Below, piece by piece: positions 1 through 10,773 of a stretch of DNA of 64,000 bases. The stretch is from Cymbomonas tetramitiformis (lineage: Eukaryota; Chlorophyta; Pyramimonadophyceae; Pyramimonadales; Pyramimonadaceae), in assembly GCA_001247695.2 (NCBI GenBank), contig LGRX02033530.1:1-64000 (forward strand), written 5' to 3'. The notes beneath the pieces were generated by a model. The model did not search any database. It was given only the letters and a program-made list of their open reading frames with translations, and was not told the origin of the DNA. Made by a program: the position numbers and the translations under genes. How positions within the stretch are numbered: the first letter of the stretch is position 1; every line of letters starts with the position of its first letter.

Positions 1-160
1 TGAAGAGGGCTTCATTGCTGTTAGCGGCACAGTGATTGGCTCACCTGCGCTCTGTGAAGAGGGCTTTGCATGTGGGCGATGACGCAGTGCCCCGGCATGT
101 CCGCGCCGTTCCTTGGGAGCTCACGGGAGGTTGCACCTCCACGGGCTGTGGGGCGCCTAG

Positions 161-2890
161 CAGGAGGGCTTCCCGCAACTCCTGCACACGTGCCCCAGCA
201 GCGGTGCAGAGACCAACCTCATGAAGCTCACCGTTGATCGAGGGTGCGGGACCCAAACCCTTGCTACCTCCTCGCGGACCTCTTAGACTGCCCCTTGCCG
301 CCCTCAACATCGAAGCTGCTTAGCACTACTCCCCACTCCTGAGGTGCAGCTACCCCTGTGGGCTGGTGTCCTCGGCGCCCGGTCTACCTTTGCATCACAC
401 TCACACACAAAGGAGTCGGTCCAAGGATAAGCACACACTCAGAGAGACAGAGAGACAGAGAGCGCTGAGGGGGGCATACAGTAGGCACATGGCGCAGCCC
501 CCGAGGGGGGTTGCGTGGTTTTGTGGTTTTGTTGCCATTGAAGCTCTTTGGATTTGGAGGTGGCAGAGTGTCGTTTCAGGCGGCTCTTGCCAAGCTGTCC
601 ACATACCAGGAGGAGTGGCAGAAAATGGAGCGGGGCGTGTCGCCCGAGTGTGGATTCTGGGTCTCAACCTACGTCACCAACTGGGCACAGACCGGCATGC
701 CGCGGGTGTGTCTACAACCCTCAAGCCCGCGCCGCCCCCTCGCGGAAGTGCAGCTCCCAACAGCCGTCACAGGCGCGCTTGATATCATCTGCCTGATGTG
801 GCCTTTTCACGCAAGCTTCCGGGCAGTATCCCCAGCACCCGAGATGTGTGATTACGATGCCGCACATCCATAGCCACTCCCTGTGGGCCTGTTGGAGCCG
901 GCTTCTCTCCCGCTCGCCACGATCCTTTCCATGTTCGCTTCTCGCGGCATAGCGGGATGGGGGAAGGAGCTGGGGAGTGTGCCCAGGTGCTCATGGCCAC
1001 GGAGATCTGGCGCACGTCCACGCGTGGCACTCGCACGTTCCGCATCCAGCGCCCCAACAACTGCGACTCGCTGGCACTGGCCCTGCCTGACCTCAGCAGC
1101 AACTACAGGAAGGCGACTGCAGAGGAGGTGAAGGAGCTGTGGGCGTTCTGGTACGAGTTCGCGCTGCAGCAGTGCGACCACGGGCTCAAGTGCAAGTCCC
1201 GCGCGATCGGCGCCCCGTGCACACGAGGCATGCGGATGTCCACCGTGTGCCTCATCTCCGGCGCCGTTCTTCCAGTCTGGGCAGTGAGCCCCCTCCCTAC
1301 CTTGCCCTACGGTGGTCTCCTGCCGGACTGCCAGCCTGGACCTCCATGCCACTTCCAATCTGATCGGACACTTGCCATTGTGCGTGTTTGTGACTGTCTT
1401 TTTGGGGGTGCCCAGAGCGAGTAGGGGGGACCTTGATGGAGCGTGCACCGCAGCTGGGAATCCCCTGTTTGGTTTGAAACCTTTAGCTTGCCTGGTCTTG
1501 AGCACCGGAATGGAACATTTCCGTGACGGACCTGCGGTGCAAAGCTGGATGAGCTCCCAGCTGCCCCACATTTTCGGCTGTGATTCGTGTTTGTGATGGG
1601 TTCGCTTTGCGCTTGGTTTGGGATATGTCGAAGCGAATGGTATCTTGCCACGGCCCCGCCCTGTTCCTGAATGCTTCTCACTCCACTGGGATGATGGTGG
1701 GCTGGCTTTTGTCGGCGGATCTCATGCTGTTCAGTGTGTGTGTGTGTGTGTGTGTGGTGTCCATGCTGTGTGGTGTGACTGCATTCATGACATAACCATG
1801 GACCAACAGGTCCCATCCATCGACCGGGAGCCACTGGGGGGCATGCCAGCAGGGTCCGCTTACTCCGTTACCCAGAGACCAACAATTGTTGGGCGATGAT
1901 CGGTCACATCGTTTCATCTTTCCTTGCTGCTTTGCATCAGGGTTGGGAACATGTATGAGTTTGTGGTATCTTGTCACGGCCCCGCCCTGCTCCTGATTTG
2001 CTTCTCACATCCACTGGGATGATGGTGGGCTGGCTTTTGTTGGCCGATCTCATGCCGTTCAGTGTGTGTGTGTGGTTGTCTGTTTGTTTAGTGTGAAACG
2101 GATCCTTCCACTGCGGGGCCACTTCAGCAACACCTCTGTATTGACAAATAGGCCCCGGGGGGGGGGGTTGGCTGAGACAGTATATCGACAGCGTGTTCAA
2201 AGCGATGCGTCACAAACAGAGCCAGCAGTTCCTGCGAGTTGTGCGCACGGTGCTGCTCACGGGCGAACGCATTGTAGGTGCGTGCGCGCCAGCCGCGGCG
2301 CAAGGGCAGCCGCTTCCCCCGCGACGCTGTCATCTCAAGTCCCCGGGACGGAAACCAAAGAGCGGGGGGTCAAGCATGCGAGATGAGGGAAAGAGCTGCA
2401 GAAGTGGCGACTTCTCTGAGCCGCACTCGCGATCGCAGCTGCACTCTCACCCCTCCTCGCACGCGGGACACTGCATACTTGGAACTGCTGGAACGAATAT
2501 TTTGCGGTGCGCCACAGTGACGTGCTGGGATGCTCTCTGGCTGTACGGGCTTGTGAGAGCTGCATAGAAAGGGATGGCCGAGCCAATTGCCGCTGCTGGT
2601 GTATGACCTTGCGTACAGAAGTGACGTGGCACGTATCCGTGTTGGCGCCTCGCACAGCTTATGGCACTTTGGTGGGGATTCGGCTGCCCCTGCTCAAAAT
2701 GTCTGGAAGGCGTGAAGCTGGTGGGGCACGGCCGATGCCCATTGACTCGCTGGGCGGGAATGGCATGATGGCTGTTGCAGGTCTGAACATCCCGGAGGAG
2801 GCAGTGGAGCAAGTAGTCGGTGCAGTGGAAGCCCTGGACGGTTGTGAAGAGCTGGTGGCACAGGAGGGCGGTGGTTGTGCAGCAAGATGA
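161..2890 (+). CDS. Strawberry-notch (SBNO/FGT1-type) protein, C-terminal exons, 5' end outside window
   Basis: Five exons can be joined with GT-AG introns: about 161 (or 164)-243, 567-705, 987-1283, 2181-2277 and 2781-2890 (stop TGA). The first junction rebuilds DRGVSFQAAL, matching the DRGVTW stretch of strawberry-notch proteins. Exon 3 carries the Cys-rich signature QQCDHGLKCK...CTRGMRM...GAVLPVW, which in this family precedes the conserved LPVWGTIE segment; the next exon continues YIDSVFKAMRH. Exon 4 to 5 rebuilds GERIVGLNIPEEAVEQV, like the ends of plant FGT1 proteins. The family are SF2-helicase-like nuclear proteins acting with chromatin remodelers and transcription; that role is known for relatives, not shown here. 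Only the C-terminal domain is in the window. Exact start of the first exon is uncertain. Confidence 0.8.
1639..2076. repeat. Two-copy ~110-bp repeat with (GT)n inside an SBNO intron
   Basis: Within intron 1284-2180 a block beginning GTATCTTG(C/T)CACGGCCCCG occurs at about 1639-1750 and again at about 1966-2076. Both run through CACTGGGATGATGGTGGGCT and end in GT-dinucleotide runs (about 1733-1755 and 2060-2074). A few substitutions separate the copies. No coding role is seen. Confidence 0.8.
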
Positions 2891-3350
2891 TTGGGATGAT
2901 CGGGTTGTTATATATCATTATTTGGTCTGTTGATGAACGTCCGGCTGTGTACCGGTATTATGTTTCTGGTGAAATGTTTGTGGAAAGCGTAGTCGGCTTT
3001 GCTCCAGGAGAAACGATGCTGCTTGGGGGTTAAGGTGCATCAATCTTCGCTCTCGCGCCAAGTAGGGGTCTGCAGTATTTTTCAAATCTGCGGTCGAGCA
3101 CGGTTTGACGAGACGAGGGGAAAGCTTCCTCGTTTTCTTCAGGACAAAAGAAGCCATGAGCAACGTACAATGGTATCGGACATATAGAGTTGCATAGCAG
3201 GACGTGACGGATATAAATTGATTGCCCAAGATAAGATGACCGGTCCATCGTACATATAGGTCGGAACCGCTGGTTTCTTTGATTTGATTTCGTATAATTC
3301 CGTTCGAGTATCATGTAAGACATCCATGGTTATGTCAGAACAAAATGACT
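2891..3350. other. Intergenic stretch, nothing recognised
   Basis: This is AT-richer DNA following the strawberry-notch stop codon. Short open frames exist but have no recognisable motif or codon bias. No poly(A) signal could be picked with confidence. Confidence 0.4.
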
Positions 3351-3423
3351 GCTCCCGCCCGGGCTCAAACTAGGACCCTCACTGGCAACAGCCATGTACC
3401 ATGCCAACTGAGCTGCAGGAAAA
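3351..3423 (-). pseudogene. tRNA-Asn-like pseudogene (degraded)
   Basis: On the minus strand a 73-nt cloverleaf relic matches the tRNA-Asn genes at 17677 and 18229 in length and layout. It has GCAGCTCAGTTGGCATGG (D arm), CTGTTGC anticodon loop with GTT, and TAGTTTGAGCCC (T arm). The anticodon stem has one mismatch and the acceptor stem is broken at position 1:72, while the functional copies are fully paired. It lies just outside the duplicated block. Confidence 0.6.
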
Positions 3424-3640
3424 GATGTTTACGATAAGAATTAGTGTTATTAATATCCCTTCTTGATTGTAAATTAATTTATAAATGGAAAATCATTCGG
3501 CAAGTTGAAACTCTTTCTCCCGTGTCTCTGGCAGACCGAGGACGCATGCAATCACCATGCACGATGCCTATAACTGTATATGCCTGAATATTGTCATCGC
3601 AAATTTGTCTCACGAAGGTGGCGGAGCAAAGCCGGCATAC

Positions 3641-5338
3641 CTCCCAGGATGAAACTTGGTGACCTTGGCATGCCCATCGACGGCAACGATTATACGGATG
3701 TGGGCGGAACAGGAATTGCACAGGAAACATCATCTATCCACGTCCCTCTGCCCTCCAGGTATCACCCGATGTGAATATTAAAGTCTAGGGCGGAACCAGA
3801 CACTTTTACATCGACAATTGGCAACCGAAACGTGACCTGACTACAAGTATGCTAGGGTGAACTAGCATAGCATATGCTCGTGATTCTGTACATCCGAGAG
3901 GAGGATGCCGTATGATATGATGCTGATGAGCCTAACGTGACAACAATACGATAGTATATACGCCGGTCGGGTAGAATTGCGGTAATGGGATTCCACCATT
4001 AACACCGGTGCCGCGGCAACCAGTAGTTCCTGACGACTTGGGGATGCAACGCGCCTGGAACGGTATTCGGCATCAGCGGGAATTTTACCACCAACACTAC
4101 CTTCAACAACATTGCCATCGCCACCTGCAACCGAGGGCTATGTGGCAGTCGGGGGAAACGGCTAATTTCTCAGCATCGGAATCAGCTTCACCAGCGGGAT
4201 CTCGTCGTTCGGGGAGAAAATCGACCGGCAGATACCTCTTCCTGTGCTTCTCACCACAGCCATGTGTGCTGCAACTGTTTCCCCGTTTGGCAATATGTTT
4301 GCATGCACCCCGCCTCGTTCCTGCACCCTCTGGTAGCTTGCCTGCACGTTTTACTGCAGTGACTGACTTGCCCTGTACGACTCGTTGGCCACAAGTCGCG
4401 GCAAACATGCTCCTTGTCGAAGGGAACAACGTGTTTTCTCCAAAACGTTGTAGAACCCTTCATTAGGCTTTCAAGGTCAACAGGTTCAACAGGTCCAGGA
4501 AGATCCATACCTTGCAAATAATATTCACGCGAAAATAAAACGAACAAATTCCACACCAAATATCCAATATTCAGATCCGCCTCGCAGCCGACACCCGCAA
4601 ACGGTCAAACATTGCAGTCGAAAATTTCAAGCTTGCATGCACTTGTTAGCCCTTGCCACGACGACACGATCCAGACGCCACGTAGACGTTAAATGTCGGG
4701 CAGCGACACGGAAAGCGACAAATTATTCATCCTTATAACTGGTCAGAGGCGACGCGACATGCGACACGATGCGATAGGCGACAAATTCCCAAAACCAGTT
4801 ATAAGAACGGGCCTAAAGCGGATGTCGATATATGTTGCATCCAAAATATTTCTCCGCTGGCGTCGCCCTCCTCTAGACTGCCTGTGCCTGACGGGCCGAT
4901 CTCTTGGGCTTGAAAGGCTTGCGTTCGTTGGCACGGAATCGGGAGAAATTTTGTGTGCGGCCGAAAATTCTCGTATATCGTGCGCGTGAACACTCGGCTT
5001 CTGACATTCGACCTGAAGCGAGCTGCCAAACAAAACGACCCGGGCACATCGATCGACATGTCCACCAATTTCATCACCGCGAAGGGCCTTTTCAGAATCG
5101 ACAAGTGCCATGCGGTTGTAAGCGGAACTTGCTTTGTTGCAACGGCTTTCTTCTTTTTGATGATTGGCCATATGGTTCGGATATGTAATAAACCCTCGGC
5201 GAGTGTTGCTAATTGATCTCAACTGAACGATTGCGGTTTCGTTGTGTACAAGTCACAGACGCGAGAGCGTACCACGAGTCTACGACCACGCCAATTCGCT
5301 TGCCGACAGACGCAGGGCAGCCGCAATAGTCTCGTGAC
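3641..5338. other. Single-copy part of duplicated block, no gene recognised; contains a 12-bp inverted repeat
   Basis: Several open frames of 60-160 codons occur on both strands, all overlapping, with no motif I recognise. At 4732-4743 CTTATAACTGGT is matched by its exact reverse complement at 4794-4805. The intervening 50 nt are rich in GCGAC words (at least six), so this could be a small foldback element or a structured RNA. The same stretch is repeated at 20523-22225 (inverted repeat about 21619-21692). Confidence 0.5.
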
Positions 5339-5343
5339 AGCGA

Positions 5344-5981
5344 TGTCAAGGTTGGATATTCAACCTTTTAGACTATGCGGCTGCTATTGAACAGTAGCAA
5401 CTCGCAACAAGTATAGGTGGGTATGAGTGCAGTCTGGTATCCAGAATATCTGCTTGAGCACAATGCTGCTCCTCATATACCTCAATGTCCTCACGCCTCA
5501 TAGGCGTTACCACCATCGGGTTGTGAACCCGAGAACATTGGGCGAACTAACAGTATCGGCTGATCGAATTAGCCATATGATACCCGCATGGTGTTCAATT
5601 CATGCTTGAAGCGAAGACGCGTCCCTTCAGAACAGTTTGTTCTTCAAGAACTGTCTTGCTTCATCATCGAGATGCTGTAATCAGCCTCTCGATGACAGAT
5701 GTCACTCATGGTGAGTGGATGACAGATATTATGACTGTACATGTCATAGTCGACCGTACTGACGATACTCGACGACTGTATGACATGACATGACATGACA
5801 TGACATGACATGACATGACATGACATGACATGACATGACATGACATGACATGACATGACATGACATGACATGACATGACATGACATGACATGACATGACA
5901 TGACATGATATGACATGATATGACATGATATGACATGATATGACATGTATGACATGTATGTCATCGGTCATATCCCTGACA
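5344..5981 (-). repeat. 3' LTR of the chromovirus (left LTR, copy 1)
   Basis: It has TG...CA ends and is homologous to 14610-17303 once the insertions there are discounted. Near the plus-strand right end lies a long (TGACA)n tract. The flanking 5-bp AGCGA on its outer side matches the outer flank of the other LTR. Confidence 0.9.
5781..5949. repeat. (TGACA)n pentanucleotide microsatellite inside LTR
   Basis: About 30 units of ATGAC/TGACA, with TGATATGACA variants near the end. The matching tracts are shorter in the copy-2 left LTR (about 22674-22800) and much shorter in the right LTRs (about 17194-17243 and 28305-28354). Minus-strand open frames of repeated MSCHV are artefacts of this tract. 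Confidence 0.95.
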
Positions 5982-5994
5982 GATTTCCCCTCTT
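5982..5994 (-). other. Polypurine tract of the chromovirus
   Basis: On the minus strand AAGAGGGGAAATC directly abuts the 3' LTR start TGTCAGGG. Its place and purine content fit the plus-strand DNA primer of an LTR retrotransposon. Confidence 0.7.
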
Positions 5995-7821
5995 AGAAGA
6001 GTTGTGACCTCACAATATAGGGTGCATACCTTTGTATATGTCTTTGATGTCTTTGTTGTTGAGCTGGTACTAGTCTTCTTTACACCGATGAGGCGTCCCT
6101 CAAGGTGTTTTTAGGATATTGGGGGGAACTGGGTCCACTCTAAACCCTCACCTTAGGCATTTAGCCCTACAGTTCTTAGGATATAGCCCCCATGAATTGC
6201 GTATCGTATTTCAGAGTGACGTTTCAAGGTATCTTCCGAGGTTTACGTTACGGATAGATATTGCGCTGCCGTTCGTATCGTATTTCAGAGTGACGAATTA
6301 AAAACGAATATGTTTTTACGGCTTTATATAATGCATCCACCTCTTCCTCCCTTCAGAGAGCTTACTCCCCCGAAGTTCACAGAAATACTATGGAGACCCC
6401 CTTCCGAATATTCGAAATTTCGGCTTGTTTTTAATGCAAACGGAGTGGGCCCTGCTTAACGAGATATTGGAGGGTCTCTATGAGTCCACTTTAAATCCTT
6501 CACCCGATCTGCCCCAGTGCTCCTCAATATTTTTCGGTCCGGTACGCGCGCTTTGACGAACATTTCATAGAGTGGATTCGACAACGTACTAATGTGAAAT
6601 TCGTTTTAGTTATGTGTGTCAAGCATAACTCAGGATCACAACTCCGTCCACCTCAGTATCCGGTAGCTGCGAATTACTGGCCATAAGATCCGAATGACAA
6701 ACCACGGTCTGGCAAAGGTAGCATAGCAGTTTTTTTATTTATCCACAGATATGGTACCCGCATGTATGCGTATCTGTGCAAGGGTATGATTTTGTACAAG
6801 GCTCACTACACCTTAGCAAGGAAGGATCAATTTCCTGATTCTTATGCAACATAATGACAAAACATTAATAGCAAGGTGTATAGATGATCGACATGTATTA
6901 GTATATATTACAAGAAGTAAGGGCAATAGGCTTAATATGATGTTACTGTGGTTACACTATTGAACTTCCTTTTATCAAATTAATCGTTGATTTTTCTTTC
7001 ATCGGACGACAATTGATAAAAACTAATTAACTCCTAGTGATGACAACTGTCCAACAAATCGATAGTAGTTAAATAAATATCCTGCTCATTGATCGTGCGA
7101 ACAACAATAAACAGTGAATAGTTCGGAAATTATATAATGATTCCACCGCATATCGTGCGACAATCGACAATCGACAAAATAAATAAACAGTTGACAAACA
7201 GTCGACAAACTCTCCAGCTGGAGAGTCGACAACTCTCCACGTCCAGCTGGAGAGTCTCCAGGTAACGGCAATCACGGTAAACAATTGCACAGGCGGCACA
7301 AATTTCAGAACTTGAAAATCAAAATGAGTGAAGGTGCACAGGTCGCCCAGGACTGCCTTATTTGTCGGGTTAGGGGCATTCAAGGGCCATGCCAATGTGT
7401 GAGAGTCACCATTGGTGACATGTTGGTCAAGCGTCGACGCTTGGATAAGCTGCCACAGGCGTCTATCGTCAGCAGCTTAGGTGTATATTTACGTATAATA
7501 TGTATGTTTACGTATGTATATTCCTGTCTTTTCTTCAAGTAACATAATATATCGAAATCAATTGATGATCTATCCCCAAAGCCCAAACCGATTATTACTG
7601 TACAGTAAGTGCCTTGATTAAAACCCTAAATACTGAAGTGCGGTGTACAGTAACAATAATGTGATAGCAGAAATAATAAGTAATGGGGTTCGGACGTATG
7701 CATGCAATAGTCAATAACAAATAGTCGATATATATATATAGCTTCAAGGTCAACAAACAATGAATAATAATAATAATAATTAATGTCCTTGAGGCATGAA
7801 TTCCCTATTGATTTTATTAAA
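5995..7821. other. Long noncoding region between pol and 3' LTR
   Basis: About 1.8 kb between the chromodomain stop and the polypurine tract has no convincing ORF. CGTATCGTATTTCAGAGTGACG occurs twice (about 6197 and 6270). At about 7205-7262 two CTCCAGCTGGAG-type palindromes alternate with GTCGACAA words and can fold back on each other. The stretch becomes AT-rich from 6850 on. Such long 3' regions occur in large gypsy elements; here it could also hide old insertions. Confidence 0.5.
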
Positions 7822-8235
7822 CTATTGATGGCGTTGCGGGGTATTAAGTTCAATAGTGTAACCACAGTAGCCTTCATAGGCAGCTATCATGTCTGCTGCA
7901 TTGGTCAGCTCTGCGGCTTTGACCCAGGTGTCATGCTCAGGGCCGTAGCCTGCATATCGCACTAAATAGTACTTGACACCTCTAGTGATCTTATCTGAGA
8001 GTATATGTGATATCTCAAACAGTGGTTGCCCTTCTTCGGTGATCATCTGTGGCAGAGGCAAAGGTGCTTGGATTGAGTCATTGTACAGCTCTATTCTGGA
8101 TACAGGCTGAACCGGATGGATACGAATGTCGAGATCCCCGAAATCTAACTCATAAGCACGTCCATGGCTGAGCACTTTAGATATGATAAATGGCCCAATG
8201 TATGGCTGCTTAAAGTGTCTGCCTGCCTCTGTCAA
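7822..8235 (-). pseudogene. Pol C-terminus with chromodomain
   Basis: The frame reads RHFKQPYIGPFIISKVL (the post-integrase GPF/Y-type module), then FEISHILSDKITRGVKYYLV...RYAGYGPEHDTWV, a chromodomain with the aromatic cage and WV end. Chromodomains at the pol C-terminus define chromoviruses and direct integration toward marked chromatin. The frame can be extended upstream to about 8270 (KVLLRTEFIQWTGL) but is out of frame with 8255-8540, so one frameshift separates them. Confidence 0.85.
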
Positions 8236-8254
8236 ACCAGTCCATTGAATAAAC

Positions 8255-8540
8255 TCAGTCCGTAGAAGAACTTTCTGCTGCTCGGGAAATGTTATCTACC
8301 GCGTTGGCATGTACAGCCGAGTACTGGTCAAAATGATCTCGAATAGCATTCTGTATTGGAACAGGAGCTTCTGGCGGAATAGTGATTGCCAGATCATGAG
8401 GCGAAAGTGGCTGCGCCATCGAGTCGAGATGAAATGGTGTGTAATAACCAGTCGTAGCAGAAACCGTGTTGTTAATTGCAAACTCCACCAGAGGCAACTT
8501 GTCCTCCCACGAATTGGCTGAAGTATCATTGCAACAACAC
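8255..8540 (-). pseudogene. Integrase, segment downstream of the intron
   Basis: After removal of 8541-8617 the integrase frame continues as CCCNDTSANSWEDKLPLVEF followed by AINNTVSATTGYYTPFHL, the usual core/C-terminal join of Ty3/gypsy integrases (WxxxLPLxEFAxNN). The frame stops at 8255, where the homologous reading continues in another frame. Confidence 0.75.
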
Positions 8541-8617
8541 CTGAGGAGAAAAATACTATCTAATCAGTTTATAAACCAGAGGATGATGAATCATGCATCA
8601 AACAAAATGAAAAATAC
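8541..8617 (-). other. Spliceosomal-type 77-bp intron inside integrase
   Basis: On the minus strand the integrase reads ...IEDILR, then CTCAG|GTATTTTTC, then a pyrimidine tract and CTCCTCAG|GTGTTG, after which the protein resumes in frame. Removing 77 bp restores a normal gypsy integrase. Both ends lie in the direct repeat TCCTCAGGT (9 bp), as expected if the intron arose by insertion with target duplication. Confidence 0.75.
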
Positions 8618-9723
8618 CTGAGGATGTCCTCAATGAAGGCATGGCTCCTCTCATTGCTTGCATTCGACTGTGGATGGTGTGAAGACGTCATAGACAATCT
8701 CGTACCAGTAGATTTCCACAGTGTTTGCCAGAATGAAGAAGTAAATCTGGGGTCTCGATCTGAGATGATGTTCCTCGGAAGACCATGGAGCTTGAAGATA
8801 TGCTGCATATATATTGAAGCAGTATGCTGAGCAGTCCAGGTCATGTTGAAGGGAATGAGATGACAGCGATGAGAGAATCGGCACATTACTACAAATATAC
8901 TGTCGTGCCCATTAGTGGTGATAGGCAGGTCAGTAATCCAGTCAAGAGATACAACAAGCCATTTTGTCTTAGGCACACAATATCGTATATGTGACTGACC
9001 ATAAGGTTTGTGTTTCCTCGTTTTCTGGCGTTGACACACGGGGCACTCCCGGATGTACTGAATGGCTGCCTTCGTCATTCCTGGCCAATAATATCGGCTA
9101 CGCAATAAATGAAGCATGCGATTCTTGCCTACATGACCAGAAATAGTGGCTGAGTGGCACTCATGAAGTAGAATGTGGCGAAGCTGTGTGATCTCACCGT
9201 CATCTGTAGGAACTTTGGCAGTAGGTGGAATGCAAAGCTGTCTGCCAAAAATGGTTTTACGATAGATCAATCCCTGAATGAGATCGAAATTGCTGACTGA
9301 CTGTGATGATGTCGATGATGCCAGCTTAGATAATATAGTCTGTTGTGCAAATGTGTCACGATCATACTGAGATATAATAATGTCGTGAAGCTGATGAGCT
9401 GATGATGCCGAAATAAGAGCAATGAATGTAGAATCTGTAGACGGAATGTCTCTTGAATGTGACTCGCCGACGTCTATATGTTGCAGACAATCAGCGAGTT
9501 CAAAGAGTATAGAAATACGGGTAAGTGCATCTGCAACCTTATTCTTCTCGCCAGAAATGTGCTCTATTCGAAAGTTGTACTCGGAGAGCTCATCCAACCA
9601 CCTCGCCTGTTTGGGGCTTAGTGTGGATTTGGACTGGAAATAAACCAGTGGCTGATGATCTGAGCGAACAATAGTCTCAGGAGCTCCCAGCAAGATGTGG
9701 CGAAAGAATCGGAAGCCCTCCAC
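8618..9723 (-). pseudogene. RNase H C-terminus and integrase core
   Basis: The frame opens VEGFRFFRHILLGAPETI and has RSDHQPLVYF, the RNase H region of Ty3/gypsy pol. The integrase zinc-binding part follows (HILLHECHSATISGHVGKNR, CPVCQRQK), then core Asp residues in SLDWITDLP and ISDRDPRF and the HPQSNASNER segment carrying the Glu. It is cut from the RT/RNase H half by the transposon at 9727-10773 and from the rest by the intron at 8541-8617. Confidence 0.85.
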
Positions 9724-9726
9724 AAT

Positions 9727-10773
9727 TGGCTACTATCCTTAATCCAGATCCTCCCACAAGGATCTAGCGCAAATGGGCATGGCGACGTTGTATGTTGTAT
9801 TTCTTGGCCCGGCATATGCTTTGGGGCAATATTTATGAACCTTTTGAATTATCTATAACATTGGTTTGCTTGAAATGTCGATGGTTTGACCTTTAATCTT
9901 AGCGTGGTTTGGGTGGGTGCTTTCACATAATTTTAATTGAAATGCTAGATCCTCCCACAAGGATCTAGGGTACCGACAACTCTAGGCCTTGTTACACGAG
10001 CTCGGGTTGGTGCGTATGTTGTTAACCCTCGAGGGTATCACCAAAACTAATTTTGCAAGCCCTTTAATATCATACTAGCCGTATTAATCGCCGCATATGC
10101 GCATGCCATGGTGTAGTACCGTCGAAATTCAATATTTCCATCATAATCAGGGTCTGAAAATCGTATTCTAGAACCTCTAGCGGTAGTTCTAAACGTTCAA
10201 AAAATCCCCAAAAAGTCCCAAGGAGACTTTGAAGTCATATTAAAGTACTGAAGTACTCACCAAGGCAAAGATCTAGCCTCAAAGCTTAAAATGGACCAAG
10301 ACTTACGCCCAAAATGCGAAATTGTCCCCATACTTAAGGAGTGTGTATATCTTACCCATGTGACCGCGTTCGTGTGATGTGTCCAATATACATGACCCAA
10401 GTCGTATTTTGACCCAAACATGATTAATATACCTGCATACCTTGAGATATATCATGTATATAGTGGCAAAGGATCGATACACGATTGGCAAAAAAATGTG
10501 GAAGATACACCCCGTTTTTGAAGCTTTAAAAAACGCAGCAGTTCAAAATTTGGTTGGGGCATGCTATAAATGTATTAGCTAGGAGCATATATGATGGACT
10601 CTCGTCGAACCACGCACCATACTATTTAGTATAGGTCCCATGTGGAAAGTATTCCTTGGCGTTGACTTGTAGAAAGCTCGTGGGGTGCCTAAATAAATTA
10701 TTGAAAAAGTAATCCTTGTGGGAGGATCTACAGCGTTCTAGGTCCTCCCACAAGGATCTCGGGATAGTAGCCA
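9727..10773. mobile_element. ~1.05-kb non-autonomous DNA transposon in RNase H
   Basis: The ends are perfect 12-bp inverted repeats, TGGCTACTATCC (9727-9738) and GGATAGTAGCCA (10762-10773). CAAT flanks both sides (9723-9726 and 10774-10777); a longer CCACAAT match is possible if the TIR is shorter. Removing the element plus one CAAT restores the RNase H reading ELFAIVEGFRFF. No transposase ORF is seen. Subterminal copies of the word at 9748 suggest a transposase-binding array. Superfamily is undecided. Confidence 0.8.
9748..10760. repeat. Four subterminal copies of GATCCTCCCACAAGGATC-like palindrome
   Basis: The imperfect palindrome GATCCTCCCACAAGGATCT occurs at about 9748 and 9950, inverted at about 10709 and again at about 10742 within the DNA transposon. 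Two copies sit near each end, in the place where transposases of hAT-like elements bind. Confidence 0.75.

Noticed and set aside
366..873. 138- and 120-codon ORFs as an independent gene
   Set aside because: Only the part 567-705 matches strawberry-notch reading after splicing; the rest is intron.
5644..5971. Minus-strand ORFs encoding MSCHVMSCHV repeats
   Set aside because: They are the translation of the (TGACA)n microsatellite inside the LTR; open in several frames because the unit lacks stops.
5344..5981. TGTCA...TGACA ends first read as a DNA transposon with short inverted repeats
   Set aside because: A second copy at 14610-17303, the shared AGCGA flanks, PBS and polypurine tract show that it is an LTR.
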